Shown here: positions 1 to 8,132 of the stretch, in pieces
Layout: every line of letters begins with the position of its first letter
How positions within the stretch are numbered: position 1 is the first letter of the stretch
NCBI GenBank assembly: GCA_029260235.1
Contig: JAJDDP010000006.1
Coordinates: forward strand, 1 to 57,702
DNA length: 57,702 bases
DNA from: Phycisphaerae bacterium
Lineage (GTDB): Bacteria > Planctomycetota > Phycisphaerae > UBA1845
Direction of reading: 5' to 3'
Made by a program: the position numbers and the translations under genes
The notes under the pieces: generated by a model
Database searches by the model: none
What the model saw: the letters and a program-made list of their open reading frames with translations, nothing else
What the model was told of the DNA's origin: nothing

Positions 1-2277
1 CACTTGATCGCCGAGCGTGTTGCGGAACCAGATCAGCGTATCGTCGTTCAAGCCACTCAGCGTCCGCCGGTCGATTACCCCAATGACGTCTCCGAAACCG
101 TCGCCATCCATGTCTGCTACTGTTAACCAGTTGATGACCGATCCATTGTCCTGAAAATCTGGATCGCTCGGGTCATCGGTTACGCCTTCGGATTTGGTAT
201 CGTCGATGACGAAGTTCTCTTCCCAGGTGTCATAGGGATTCCCGCCGGTAGAGGCGTCATACCAGTACACTACGCCGCCGGCGGCAGCTACGACCTCGTT
301 GAGGCCATCGCCGGTCAGATCACCCACTGCGATGGCCGCAGGGATGCGGAAGTCAAACTCTGCAACAGAATAGACCTGCCACGGGAAATTGAATCGGCCC
401 GGCGTCACCGATGGCGGGAAGATCGGGTTCAAGTCACTTGCACCCGGGTGGCGGAACCACTGAACGATTCGGCCTATGCTGGATCGAACCAGCACATCGT
501 CAAAACCATCCAGATCAACATCGCCGATTTGAATTACGTTTGCTTCGGTATCAACCTGGCCGATGGGCCTGAGTTCCCAGTTAGCTGGATCCTGAGCAGC
601 TACCGAACCGCTTGGACCGCCAACAGTATGCGGGAAGGCTGGGTTTCTGGCCCAGTTCGTGTTCGACGAAACCTGATTGGGGAAGGTGTAGACGATGTCG
701 TTATCCCCATCTCCATCAACATCACTTAAGGAGACATCACCGGCCCGGGCCAATGAAACATCCAATAGGATTGGTGCCCACTGACCTGAAACGATGACCA
801 CCAAGTCGGAGGCAAAGTACGTCCCGTCCGACACGGTGACCCTAAACTGGAGTTCACCGCCCTGGGCAGGTGGAGAAAACGACGCGAATGGCGTGGTTTC
901 GCCGGACAATGAAACCGGTGGACCAAAGACCTGGTCCCACTGATAAGTCAGGGCATCGCCATCTGGGTCAAAACCTCCAGCCGTCATGTTGATGACCACC
1001 GAACTTGGATTGACCACGTCGGGCATCACATTTCGGTCATTGGAGGCGGTCACGAACGGAGGGTTGTTGCCGGGATCACCCACGACCACATTGACGTAGT
1101 CAAAATCGCTGGAACCTGCGCTGGCGGTCAGACGAAACGACAGGGCAGCGGAGGTTATCGGTGCAGTAAAGATCGGCGTCGCTGAACCGGAACCCGCGAG
1201 CGACACGGTAGGTCCGGAGACCTGTTCCCAGAAGAAAGAGGGCGTGCCAAAGAACGAGGTGAAGCTTGCGGCTCCGTTTAGAGTAACTGCGGTCCCGACT
1301 GGCGACGTGGCCGTTGGATCCGGAATCGCCACTGCCTGATCCTGGCCGGCATCGGCCGTAGCGGTTAGTTGGATCGTTCCTGGGTTTCGCGTGTTGTCAC
1401 CACCCGGGTTTGCATAAAGTTGCAACCGGTTGACTGGCGGATCGTCACCGTAGAACTCGCAGGTGGCTGGGTTGAACATCACCACGATGTCGGCGCCGTT
1501 GATACCGTCAATTTCGCCTGCTACGACTCCGCTCAGGCTGTTGAATTCGGGGAAGGTTCTGGCGGTGAATATGTCCTCATCGCGCCTGCCCGGCAGATTG
1601 CTGCGGTCCAATCGAATGAGTTGCCAAGCATCACCGTTGGTGATGTCATCAAAATTGCCTGGGCTGAAGAGCAGTTGGATCTCGCTGTCGTCGGCGTTGC
1701 CCAACACCTCGAACGTTTGGGCGCCTCCAGGCGTCGGACAGATACCCGCTCCGCCGGTAGTTTTGGCCAATACGACAACGTCCAACCAGCCGTCGCCATC
1801 GAAGTCAGCCATGTCAATGCCGCCGATCAAAGCCAGCGGCGAAGTACCACCCAGGTTTACGCCGATGAAATTGATCTCCCCATCGACGCTACGTCGCTGC
1901 AGGTGGGCTTGGACCGGTTGCGATTGATTCCAGGCCGTCAGGACGTCGAGCAGCCCGTCGTTGTCGATGTCGAAGATTTTGGCGAATTTTGGTCCCGCCG
2001 AATCTTCGCGCACAGAATCTATCTGGATGGCCCTGAAATTACTGAAGGTCGCTTCGCCTTCTTCATCCAGCTCGATCAATTCTGGTCGAACATCGACGAT
2101 GTCAGGCCCCACGTCCACGAAGGCACCTTCATTGGTTGTCGTCGTACTAGGGCCTGCCGAGGACAGGGTCTCCGACGCGGACGATCCGGAGGAGCGATCA
2201 AACATCGTCTCACACCCGACCGCGATAATCGCTAGGATTGGACCAACCAGCAGGACTACACGAAACCTACGCATCAT
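1..2277 (-). CDS. VCBS/FG-GAP and PKD-like repeat lipoprotein, 3' end outside window
   Basis: The minus-strand frame starting at 2277 stays open to base 1 (759 codons), so the C-terminus lies beyond the left edge. The start is the first of two adjacent ATGs, preceded by GGGGAG at a good distance. The N-terminus is a lipoprotein signal, with hydrophobic residues 7-21 and a lipobox cysteine at residue 22 (AIIAVGC). After a Ser/Thr-rich linker come calcium-binding VCBS motifs such as DIDNDGLLDVL and DFDGDGWLDVV, which suggest a beta-propeller. The middle third carries two Ig/PKD- or REJ-like modules (FDPDGDALTYQWDQ, then FRVTVSDG). More VCBS motifs follow (DVDGDGDNDIV, DVDLDGFDDVL, DLTGDGLNEVV, DMDGDGFGDVI). 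It is probably a large envelope or surface protein for adhesion or glycan binding; the ligand is unknown. It is divergently arranged from the GGQ protein at 2543. Confidence 0.85.
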   Translation of the reverse strand, partial: MMRRFRVVLLVGPILAIIAVGCETMFDRSSGSSASETLSSAGPSTTTTNEGAFVDVGPDIVDVRPELIELDEEGEATFSNFRAIQIDSVREDSAGPKFAKIFDIDNDGLLDVLTAWNQSQPVQAHLQRRSVDGEINFIGVNLGGTSPLALIGGIDMADFDGDGWLDVVVLAKTTGGAGICPTPGGAQTFEVLGNADDSEIQLLFSPGNFDDITNGDAWQLIRLDRSNLPGRRDEDIFTARTFPEFNSLSGVVAGEIDGINGADIVVMFNPATCEFYGDDPPVNRLQLYANPGGDNTRNPGTIQLTATADAGQDQAVAIPDPTATSPVGTAVTLNGAASFTSFFGTPSFFWEQVSGPTVSLAGSGSATPIFTAPITSAALSFRLTASAGSSDFDYVNVVVGDPGNNPPFVTASNDRNVMPDVVNPSSVVINMTAGGFDPDGDALTYQWDQVFGPPVSLSGETTPFASFSPPAQGGELQFRVTVSDGTYFASDLVVIVSGQWAPILLDVSLARAGDVSLSDVDGDGDNDIVYTFPNQVSSNTNWARNPAFPHTVGGPSGSVAAQDPANWELRPIGQVDTEANVIQIGDVDLDGFDDVLVRSSIGRIVQWFRHPGASDLNPIFPPSVTPGRFNFPWQVYSVAEFDFRIPAAIAVGDLTGDGLNEVVAAAGGVVYWYDASTGGNPYDTWEENFVIDDTKSEGVTDDPSDPDFQDNGSVINWLTVADMDGDGFGDVIGVIDRRTLSGLNDDTLIWFRNTLGDQV

Positions 2278-2542
2278 AGTTATGATCTCCCCAACTCAGG
2301 CCTTGTCCGGACCGCCGGTGGCTGAGTCTTGTTGGATTATCGGTTCGCTTGGGGGCCGACTTGGGCAGCCTGTGCGGGTTCTTCCTGGTCCGATATCCAA
2401 ATCCCCTGTTCTTAGGTGCAACCGCGGGGCGACGCCGCCCTCTGCAGCACTCCAGGCAGTCCGTCTCGCCCTCGTTGGCGTATGATGAGGAAGCAATCAG
2501 CAAATCAATGCAGAATGCTCCCGCCCAAGGAAGCTTCTAGAC

Positions 2543-3124
2543 GTGAACCCCTCTCCCGATAGCATGGCTGTCATGGATACTTACGATACATCCACTCCCA
2601 AAAGCCAACCAGACGGCGGCGATTATCTGCTGCTCAGCGATGCTGAGTTGCTGTCCAAGTGTGAGATGGACACTTACCGTGCCCCCGGGCCTGGCGGGCA
2701 GAAACGCAACAAGACCGACTCAGCCATCCGCTTGCGGCTCAAGGGCATGGGCCTGATGGTCATCGCGACCGAAAGCCGATCTCAGCACGTCAACCGGGCC
2801 AAGGCACTGAGGCGCATGCGTCAGGCCATTGCCTTGGAACTCCGCCGCCCCATCGATCCCGACTCCTACGACCCAAGCCCGATGTTGACTGGGTGCATGG
2901 ATCGGGGGGGCAAGTTGAAGCTCGGTCGCAAAGACCAGCGGTATCCCAGCGCGGTTCGGGAAATCCTCGACGTGATTACCGGCTGTCAGATGCGCCTTTC
3001 AGATGCGGGACGCCTGCTTGGGATCACCACCGCGAACCTCTCTGGTTTTATCAGCAAGGACATCAAGCTTCGGGCGAAAGTAAACCAGCTACGCAAGGAA
3101 GCCGGAGTCAAGCCTCTACATTGA
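2543..3124 (+). CDS. RF-1 domain (GGQ) release-factor-like protein
   Basis: A 193-residue protein carrying the class I release-factor catalytic motif GGQ (residues 51-53, in APGPGGQKRNKTDSAIRL), followed by the usual basic stretch and the helix with SRSQHVNRAKALRRM. GGQ-only proteins such as ArfB/YaeJ and RF-H hydrolyse peptidyl-tRNA on stalled ribosomes, so ribosome rescue is the likely role. There is no codon-recognition domain. The C-terminal ~80 residues differ from the basic tail of ArfB. They hold a helical segment (LSDAGRLLGITTANLSGFIS) that reads like a helix-turn-helix. The start is GTG at 2543 with AAGGAAG about 9 nt upstream; the in-frame ATGs at 2564 and 2573 are alternatives. The GGQ domain is clear, while the exact subfamily is uncertain. 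Confidence 0.85.
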   Translation: MNPSPDSMAVMDTYDTSTPKSQPDGGDYLLLSDAELLSKCEMDTYRAPGPGGQKRNKTDSAIRLRLKGMGLMVIATESRSQHVNRAKALRRMRQAIALELRRPIDPDSYDPSPMLTGCMDRGGKLKLGRKDQRYPSAVREILDVITGCQMRLSDAGRLLGITTANLSGFISKDIKLRAKVNQLRKEAGVKPLH

Positions 3125-3438
3125 AACAGCGGTTTACAGGGCTGCTGTATGGCGCCGGGTGCCCGTAGATTCAAAGATAGTGGGGCATCTAGCCGATAGG
3201 TCTTGAAGCGCTCAGTTCCGCGAGGGTCGGCCAGTCCGGTGAATTCTTCAGGCGCAGTCAGGATCTCCGAGCTGGTTCTGCAGAATCTGAACATGTTTTC
3301 GTTGCAGTACGAGGCCAATCTGGTTACAGGCAAGGCATCTGACCCGGCTTGAGCGAGAGCGGCTAGTGCGGTACTCGAAGTCGAACCCGTTGCGGGCCAG
3401 AATGAGCCATTTCCCCTTAGTCGTAGGAGATATTCGAA
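3125..3438. other. Gap between the GGQ gene and the LNR-repeat lipoprotein gene
   Basis: No gene is supported on composition or family grounds. One short minus-strand frame (3248-3454, 68 codons) encodes a somewhat protein-like sequence with a CLAC pair, but it has no recognisable family and overlaps the next gene start. It is left uncalled. The promoter of the downstream lipoprotein must lie here, but no clear -35/-10 pair was identified. Confidence 0.4.
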
Positions 3439-5907
3439 ATGATCCGTTTGACAAGATGGACGAGTTGGTGTTCAGCCATGGCGATTGGCCTTTGCATTAT
3501 CGGTTTGAACGGCTGCGCTGCTGGTGGCGGAGGCGGGAGCGACGATGGGGGTGACGGCGCCGGCGGTACGCAAACAGGCGATGTTGCGGTCAACTTCGAT
3601 GATGCTGCCGGTGGCAGCTTCGCGGTGGCAGAGGACGATGCTGGCAATCAGTACACGTTCAGGGCCCGCGAGGAGAGCAGCGAAACAATCATCACCGAGA
3701 CCAATATCAAGTTCCCGGATGGGACTCAAGTCAAGGCATCCTTGGATGGCGAAGGCAGGCCGGTGAAGCTGAGAAGTTCCACCAACGAGAACGCGGATCT
3801 GAATTATGACGGCGACACCGCCCGTGTGTTCTACACCGACGCCGCTGGTGATACGCAGAACGCATCAGGCCTGGACCTGGGATCAGGCATGGTTCAAGCA
3901 AAGGCGAAATGGACGGACTTCATCAAGAATAGCCCACGCTTGCAATCCAACAGCGACAATCTGATGGATTTGCGGAATGGCCTTCGCCGATTCCAGGAGG
4001 TTTCCGATGCTCTTGGGGATCACGACGACAATCCAATGCGGGGGACACCCTTGGAGATTGCTGCTGAGTTGATCGTCCGCATCACCACGCTCGACGGCGT
4101 AGAAGAAGTGGAGCGCGACCAGCTCGGCGACGTCGATCTTGATGTAATCCCCGCCGAGATCGCCGACTTGGCCGGGCAAACCTACATCCTGTTTGAGGCC
4201 CAGGGGCACTGCGTCGAAGAGGCGGGCATTCAAAACAGGCTGACCTTCGACGACGTTGGCTTGCTGCTGACCGAGTTCGATCTGAACTTCGTATTTCCTG
4301 ATTTCAGCCTGGGCGGCGGCGACCCTGGATTCACCATCAACTACCTGAGCGGCGCTCCGTTGAACTTGACCCCGGGCGACGACGACTTGGGATTTGAGGC
4401 GATTGTGTCACCGGTGTTTACCGGCACGCAGTTGGACGACCAGGGTCATGTGACCATCGAACGTCGCTTCCTCGCAGAAATCGCCTACGAGGTGGAGCTA
4501 TTCACCACCACAGACGCCTTGACTGAGCAGCTGTTCAACGCCGCATTGATCAATGGTGTCTCGGACGGCGACATCCTAGAGTTCGATTTCATTCTGCTGG
4601 ACTTAGCTGTGGATGTCCCGGTGACCGATCTGATCCACGTTCGGTACTATCGCCAGGGGTCAACTCCGCCGGATGATCGGCTGTATCGCTGTGATGACGG
4701 CAATGGCAATGACGGGCTGGCCGGCATTGATTGTCCGGTTGATGTTGAGTCCTTCCGCGCCTTCGATGTTGGGTTCGAGAGCCGCACCCGCGGCGATTTT
4801 GGGTACGACTGGTTCGTCGTCGAAGGTTTTGGTTACGTCGAAGATCCCTTCAGTGCCCAGACGACGATTGTACCAACGGGCGATGGCTTACTGGAAATCG
4901 GCCTGGTCGTTTCTTCCGTTGAGGATGGCATTGAGGTCTTTGACTACTACAGTTGCCAGATCGTAGTCGGTGAGTTTGACGAAAGTGATCGAGGATTCCT
5001 GGAATGTCCCGAGGTGCTGTTCGTTGGTGAAGAGGGCTTCTTCAGCTTCACCACTGACGACTTCGGTACGCACGGCCGCTTCGAGACGGACGGATTTGGC
5101 TCGGACGGCTTTAGCTCAAACGGTTTCGATTCTGATGGCTTTGACACAGACGGCTTCGACGTTGACTTTGACGACTTCGATACGAACGGCGGCTTCGGTT
5201 TTGAGTGGTACGTCGTTGGCACTCATGCCTACGAATTCCTGTTCGGCACCAGGTTCGATACCGCCAGTTTGGTCTTCTTTGAACCGGGTCGGTACGAAGT
5301 TGGCCTCGTGGTCTATGACGATGATGGCCGGGAAGAGCACTTCTTCTGCAATGTCGAGGTCGAGCACGGAGATCGCGACACCGACTTCTGCGAAGACTTT
5401 GGCTACTACGACGACGGCATCTGCGATGAAGGTTGCCCGCGACCAGATCCAGACTGCGAAGGCGACGAGGATTGGTGCGAAGCCATCGGCTATTACGGTG
5501 ACGGCGTTTGTGATGACGACTGTCCACAGCCAGACCCTGATTGCGACGATGAGCAGGACATCTGTGCCGAGCTTGGTTACTACGGTGACGGCGTTTGCGA
5601 TCACGACTGCCCGCGGTTCGATGAAGACTGCGAAGAAGAACTCGATGAATGCGCGGAGCTGGATTACTACGGTGACGGAACCTGCGATGAATTCTGCCTG
5701 TTCCCCGACCCGGATTGCGAGGACGAGTGCGCACTGCTGGGTTACTACGATGACGGAATTTGTGACGACTTCTGCCCGCTGGACGACTTCGACTGCGTAG
5801 ACGATGGGGGTTTCGATACCGACGGCTTCGATACTGACGGGTTCGATACCGACGGCTTCGACACCAATGGGTTCGGCACCGACGGTGTTCCTGCCAACCT
5901 GCCCTAG
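3439..5907 (+). CDS. Lipoprotein with PKD-like domains, LNR-like cysteine repeats and GFDTD repeats
   Basis: An 822-residue, very acidic protein starting at ATG with AGGAGA 8 nt upstream. A signal peptide ends in a lipobox (IIGLNGC) followed by a Gly/Asp tether. Residues ~40-430 are of unknown fold. Two PKD-like beta modules are visible at ~438-510 and ~586-640 (GRYEVGLVVYDDDG). Residues ~649-780 hold five repeats of the form C-x3-GYYGDGxCDxxCPxPDxDC, which resemble the calcium-binding Lin-12/Notch repeat (LNR). Short tandem repeats of Gly-Phe-Asp-Thr-Asp type occur at ~552-575 and again at the C-terminus (~791-816). The protein is probably anchored to a membrane and exposed outside the cytoplasm, with calcium-stabilised disulfide knots. 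A strong terminator follows 60 bp after the stop. The specific function is unknown. Confidence 0.85.
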   Translation: MIRLTRWTSWCSAMAIGLCIIGLNGCAAGGGGGSDDGGDGAGGTQTGDVAVNFDDAAGGSFAVAEDDAGNQYTFRAREESSETIITETNIKFPDGTQVKASLDGEGRPVKLRSSTNENADLNYDGDTARVFYTDAAGDTQNASGLDLGSGMVQAKAKWTDFIKNSPRLQSNSDNLMDLRNGLRRFQEVSDALGDHDDNPMRGTPLEIAAELIVRITTLDGVEEVERDQLGDVDLDVIPAEIADLAGQTYILFEAQGHCVEEAGIQNRLTFDDVGLLLTEFDLNFVFPDFSLGGGDPGFTINYLSGAPLNLTPGDDDLGFEAIVSPVFTGTQLDDQGHVTIERRFLAEIAYEVELFTTTDALTEQLFNAALINGVSDGDILEFDFILLDLAVDVPVTDLIHVRYYRQGSTPPDDRLYRCDDGNGNDGLAGIDCPVDVESFRAFDVGFESRTRGDFGYDWFVVEGFGYVEDPFSAQTTIVPTGDGLLEIGLVVSSVEDGIEVFDYYSCQIVVGEFDESDRGFLECPEVLFVGEEGFFSFTTDDFGTHGRFETDGFGSDGFSSNGFDSDGFDTDGFDVDFDDFDTNGGFGFEWYVVGTHAYEFLFGTRFDTASLVFFEPGRYEVGLVVYDDDGREEHFFCNVEVEHGDRDTDFCEDFGYYDDGICDEGCPRPDPDCEGDEDWCEAIGYYGDGVCDDDCPQPDPDCDDEQDICAELGYYGDGVCDHDCPRFDEDCEEELDECAELDYYGDGTCDEFCLFPDPDCEDECALLGYYDDGICDDFCPLDDFDCVDDGGFDTDGFDTDGFDTDGFDTNGFGTDGVPANLP
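5092..5163 (+). repeat. Degenerate 15-bp coding repeat (GFxSD/N type)
   Basis: About five imperfect 15-bp units encode Gly-Phe-Gly/Ser/Asp-Ser/Thr-Asp/Asn inside the lipoprotein gene. The same pentapeptide recurs, less diverged, at 5812-5886, so the two blocks probably share an origin. Confidence 0.7.
5812..5886 (+). repeat. Five tandem 15-bp units coding Phe-Asp-Thr-Asp-Gly
   Basis: Units at 5812, 5827, 5842, 5857 and 5872 differ mostly at third codon positions (ttcgataccgacggc type). They form the extreme C-terminus of the LNR-repeat lipoprotein. This is a coding microsatellite, prone to copy-number change by slippage. Confidence 0.85.
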
Positions 5908-5966
5908 TTCGCCGCAAAGGCCTCTTGCCGGGCGGCTCGATGTCGCCCTACCCTGGAAGAACTCCC

Positions 5967-6001
5967 AACCCCCATCCGCCTCGGGCGGGTGGGGGTTTTC
6001 G
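5967..6001 (+). terminator. Rho-independent terminator of the LNR-repeat lipoprotein gene
   Basis: A 13-bp stem (arms 5967-5979 and 5985-5997, one G:T pair) closes a short loop around TCGG and ends in a TTTT run. It lies 60 bp past the stop codon at 5907. Confidence 0.9.
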
Positions 6002-6188
6002 CTATTGGAGCTGTCTGCGCCGGTCAGACCCCGGTGATCAGACGCGGCAGCCCGGTTGCAACCTGGCCCTTTGGCGATAGAATTTGGCTGAAACTGCTGG
6101 TTGAGCTTGCCAGGGAGGCTCCGCGCCATAGTGCGGGCAGCACGCGCCCGAGGGCTTGGCCGGTTTCATCGCTACTACGGAGTTATCA

Positions 6189-8111
6189 GTGTCCAAGACA
6201 ATTACCGCCGCAACGACCACCTTGGTTACCTTCGCAGTGGCCGCTGCCGCTTACATGCTTGTACCTACGATGCAGGGTGATCGACTGTCGGTAAATGCAC
6301 AAGTGATCGAACACCTTGAACGTGCCCGTCGCCTCCTGGTCGAAGCCCACGCCAACAAAGAGCGGTTAGCGGTGGTGATCGACGGCCTGCGCGCCGCCGG
6401 GGTTGAAGAGTTGGACAGCGACAGCATTACCGAATTGGTCGAAGGTGACCCCGAGTTGCTCACTGGGGCTGAGGATCAGCTCGGGGCGATTGGACAGGCG
6501 GTCCGGTCGCGCCGACAGCGCCTTCAGTCAGAGGCCAACGCCCCCGACGATGTTTCGCTGCCAACGTTGAATGCGCGGTTAGGCAACAACGCGCCGCAGA
6601 TGGCCCAAAGCATCAGCTCGGGAATCCGGGCTCGCCAAGAACTGTTCGCTGCTAATGAGAGTGTGCTCGAAGAAGCACTGCGCGAAGCTCAGGCAGCCCT
6701 CGCTGCCCAGCAAGGTGATGCAACCGGGCAGGATGATCCATCGGCGTTGCGGTTATTGGGGTCTATCCAATACCTTCAAGGAACTTCCGCCCAGCGACGG
6801 GCTGAGATTCTGCGACAAGAAGTCACGCGGATGAGGAGCAAGTTGCTGACCTTGGCAGCCAAGGCTTCGCAGCAGCAGGCCCTTCAAGGCATCGCCAGCG
6901 AAAGCGGCATCGATGGCCGTATCGCCGCTGCAAAAGAAGATCGCCAGGAGCAAGCGTTGCATCTGGGGGAACTCAAGACGAAGGCTGATTCCATCAACAC
7001 GATCATCGCCGATCTGGTGGCGGCGCTGGCTGAGCAAAACAGCATCGCCGATGCAGCCAGGGCCAAGCTTGATGAACTGGCGTTGCGGGACTTACCGCCG
7101 GGGGATGCCCGGGAATATGAATTGTTCGCAGCCCACTATGGACAGCAATCCGCCCGATACCGGGATGCGCTGGGCAAGGCTTTGGTGATTGAATTCGGCA
7201 CGTTGGACAACGCTGCCATCGATCGGTCGGGCGATTTCTTGACCGGTGACTACCTGCCCGCTAACGACAGCATGGCCGTCGAACCAAGGTGGGGGCTGAC
7301 TCACTACCGCGACGAGGCGTCCGTGCTCAAGGTGCAGATGGCTGAGTTGGGCGAGACGGTCAGCTCGTTGGACGAACTGATCCATTCGATGGAGGAGACC
7401 CGGCAAGCGCTCACTCAGCAGGGCGAGTCAGCCGGTGGCTCACTGGCCGACCTTGCCAGCCAAATCACCCTTGCTCTTGGGGAAATGGAACTGTCTATCG
7501 GTGACGCCTGGGCTTTGGAGGACGAAGCCCTGGACAAGCTGACCCAGGCCCAGGGGGCATTTCGACGGGCGGGGCAGTCTTTTCAGCGCATTCAAAACGA
7601 TGCCAGCCAAGCAGTCTCAGCCGGGGGTGTTTCGGCTGAGAATATGCCGCAAAGTCTGGTGGCTGGGGACCGCTGGTCAAAGGCATCGAGCGAGGCCCGT
7701 GAAGCAGACGCCCAACTGCGCCAGGCGATGGTCTACTACGCCCGCTACCGCGACTTGACCGCCGATCAGGAGTTGTTTTCTGCGATGGGCGAGTATCAGC
7801 CCGCTAATACTGATCCAGGAGCCTTGGCCGAGGATCTAGCCACCGCCAAAGACGCAGGCCTCGAAGCAGCTAGCGCTGCAGCAGACAATCTGTTTGCAGC
7901 CGGTTCAGGTATGCAGCAGCACTTCGCCTTGACGGCTGGAATTGCCGCTGCCTATGGCTTGCAAGCCCTCTTCGGTGAGGAAGACGCGGCTCGGGCTGCT
8001 ATGGTCAACTACGAAGCAGCCATCCAAGGCAGGGAAGATTCGCCCTACATCCGACAATACGCCGAACGCCTGGAACAACTCCGCCGCATCCAACGCACGG
8101 CCAGCAATTGA
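6189..8111 (+). CDS. Alanine/glutamine-rich coiled-coil envelope protein, unknown function
   Basis: A 640-residue protein. The GTG at 6189 is chosen because GGAG sits 6 nt before it and the predicted N-terminus then starts directly with a hydrophobic segment (residues ~8-27), either a signal anchor or a signal peptide. The rest is nearly all helical, rich in Ala, Gln, Glu and Arg, with long heptad-like stretches (for example LEEALREAQAALAAQQ), which suggests extended coiled coils outside the cytoplasm. No catalytic motif was seen. It faces the VCBS/ASPIC gene tail-to-tail, 21 bp away. It is not recognised as a named family. A structural envelope role is an inference from shape only. Confidence 0.8.
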   Translation: MSKTITAATTTLVTFAVAAAAYMLVPTMQGDRLSVNAQVIEHLERARRLLVEAHANKERLAVVIDGLRAAGVEELDSDSITELVEGDPELLTGAEDQLGAIGQAVRSRRQRLQSEANAPDDVSLPTLNARLGNNAPQMAQSISSGIRARQELFAANESVLEEALREAQAALAAQQGDATGQDDPSALRLLGSIQYLQGTSAQRRAEILRQEVTRMRSKLLTLAAKASQQQALQGIASESGIDGRIAAAKEDRQEQALHLGELKTKADSINTIIADLVAALAEQNSIADAARAKLDELALRDLPPGDAREYELFAAHYGQQSARYRDALGKALVIEFGTLDNAAIDRSGDFLTGDYLPANDSMAVEPRWGLTHYRDEASVLKVQMAELGETVSSLDELIHSMEETRQALTQQGESAGGSLADLASQITLALGEMELSIGDAWALEDEALDKLTQAQGAFRRAGQSFQRIQNDASQAVSAGGVSAENMPQSLVAGDRWSKASSEAREADAQLRQAMVYYARYRDLTADQELFSAMGEYQPANTDPGALAEDLATAKDAGLEAASAAADNLFAAGSGMQQHFALTAGIAAAYGLQALFGEEDAARAAMVNYEAAIQGREDSPYIRQYAERLEQLRRIQRTASN

Positions 8112-8132
8112 TCCCCGGCGGTCGTTCTTCGC

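Noticed and set aside
1369..2235. Plus-strand open frame of 288 codons
   Set aside because: It lies antisense to the VCBS/PKD lipoprotein, whose signal peptide, calcium motifs and ribosome binding site are clear.
3248..3454. Minus-strand 68-codon frame with a CLAC pair
   Set aside because: Somewhat protein-like but no known relatives, and it overlaps the start region of the LNR-repeat gene. Evidence too thin to call.
5092..5886. Regular short repeats considered as a CRISPR array
   Set aside because: The units are 15 bp, contiguous and in frame as coding repeats, without spacers.
5116..6129. Long minus-strand frame opposite the LNR-repeat gene
   Set aside because: It is generated by the repetitive Asp/Gly/Cys codons of the real gene and extends across its terminator. 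There is no family signal.
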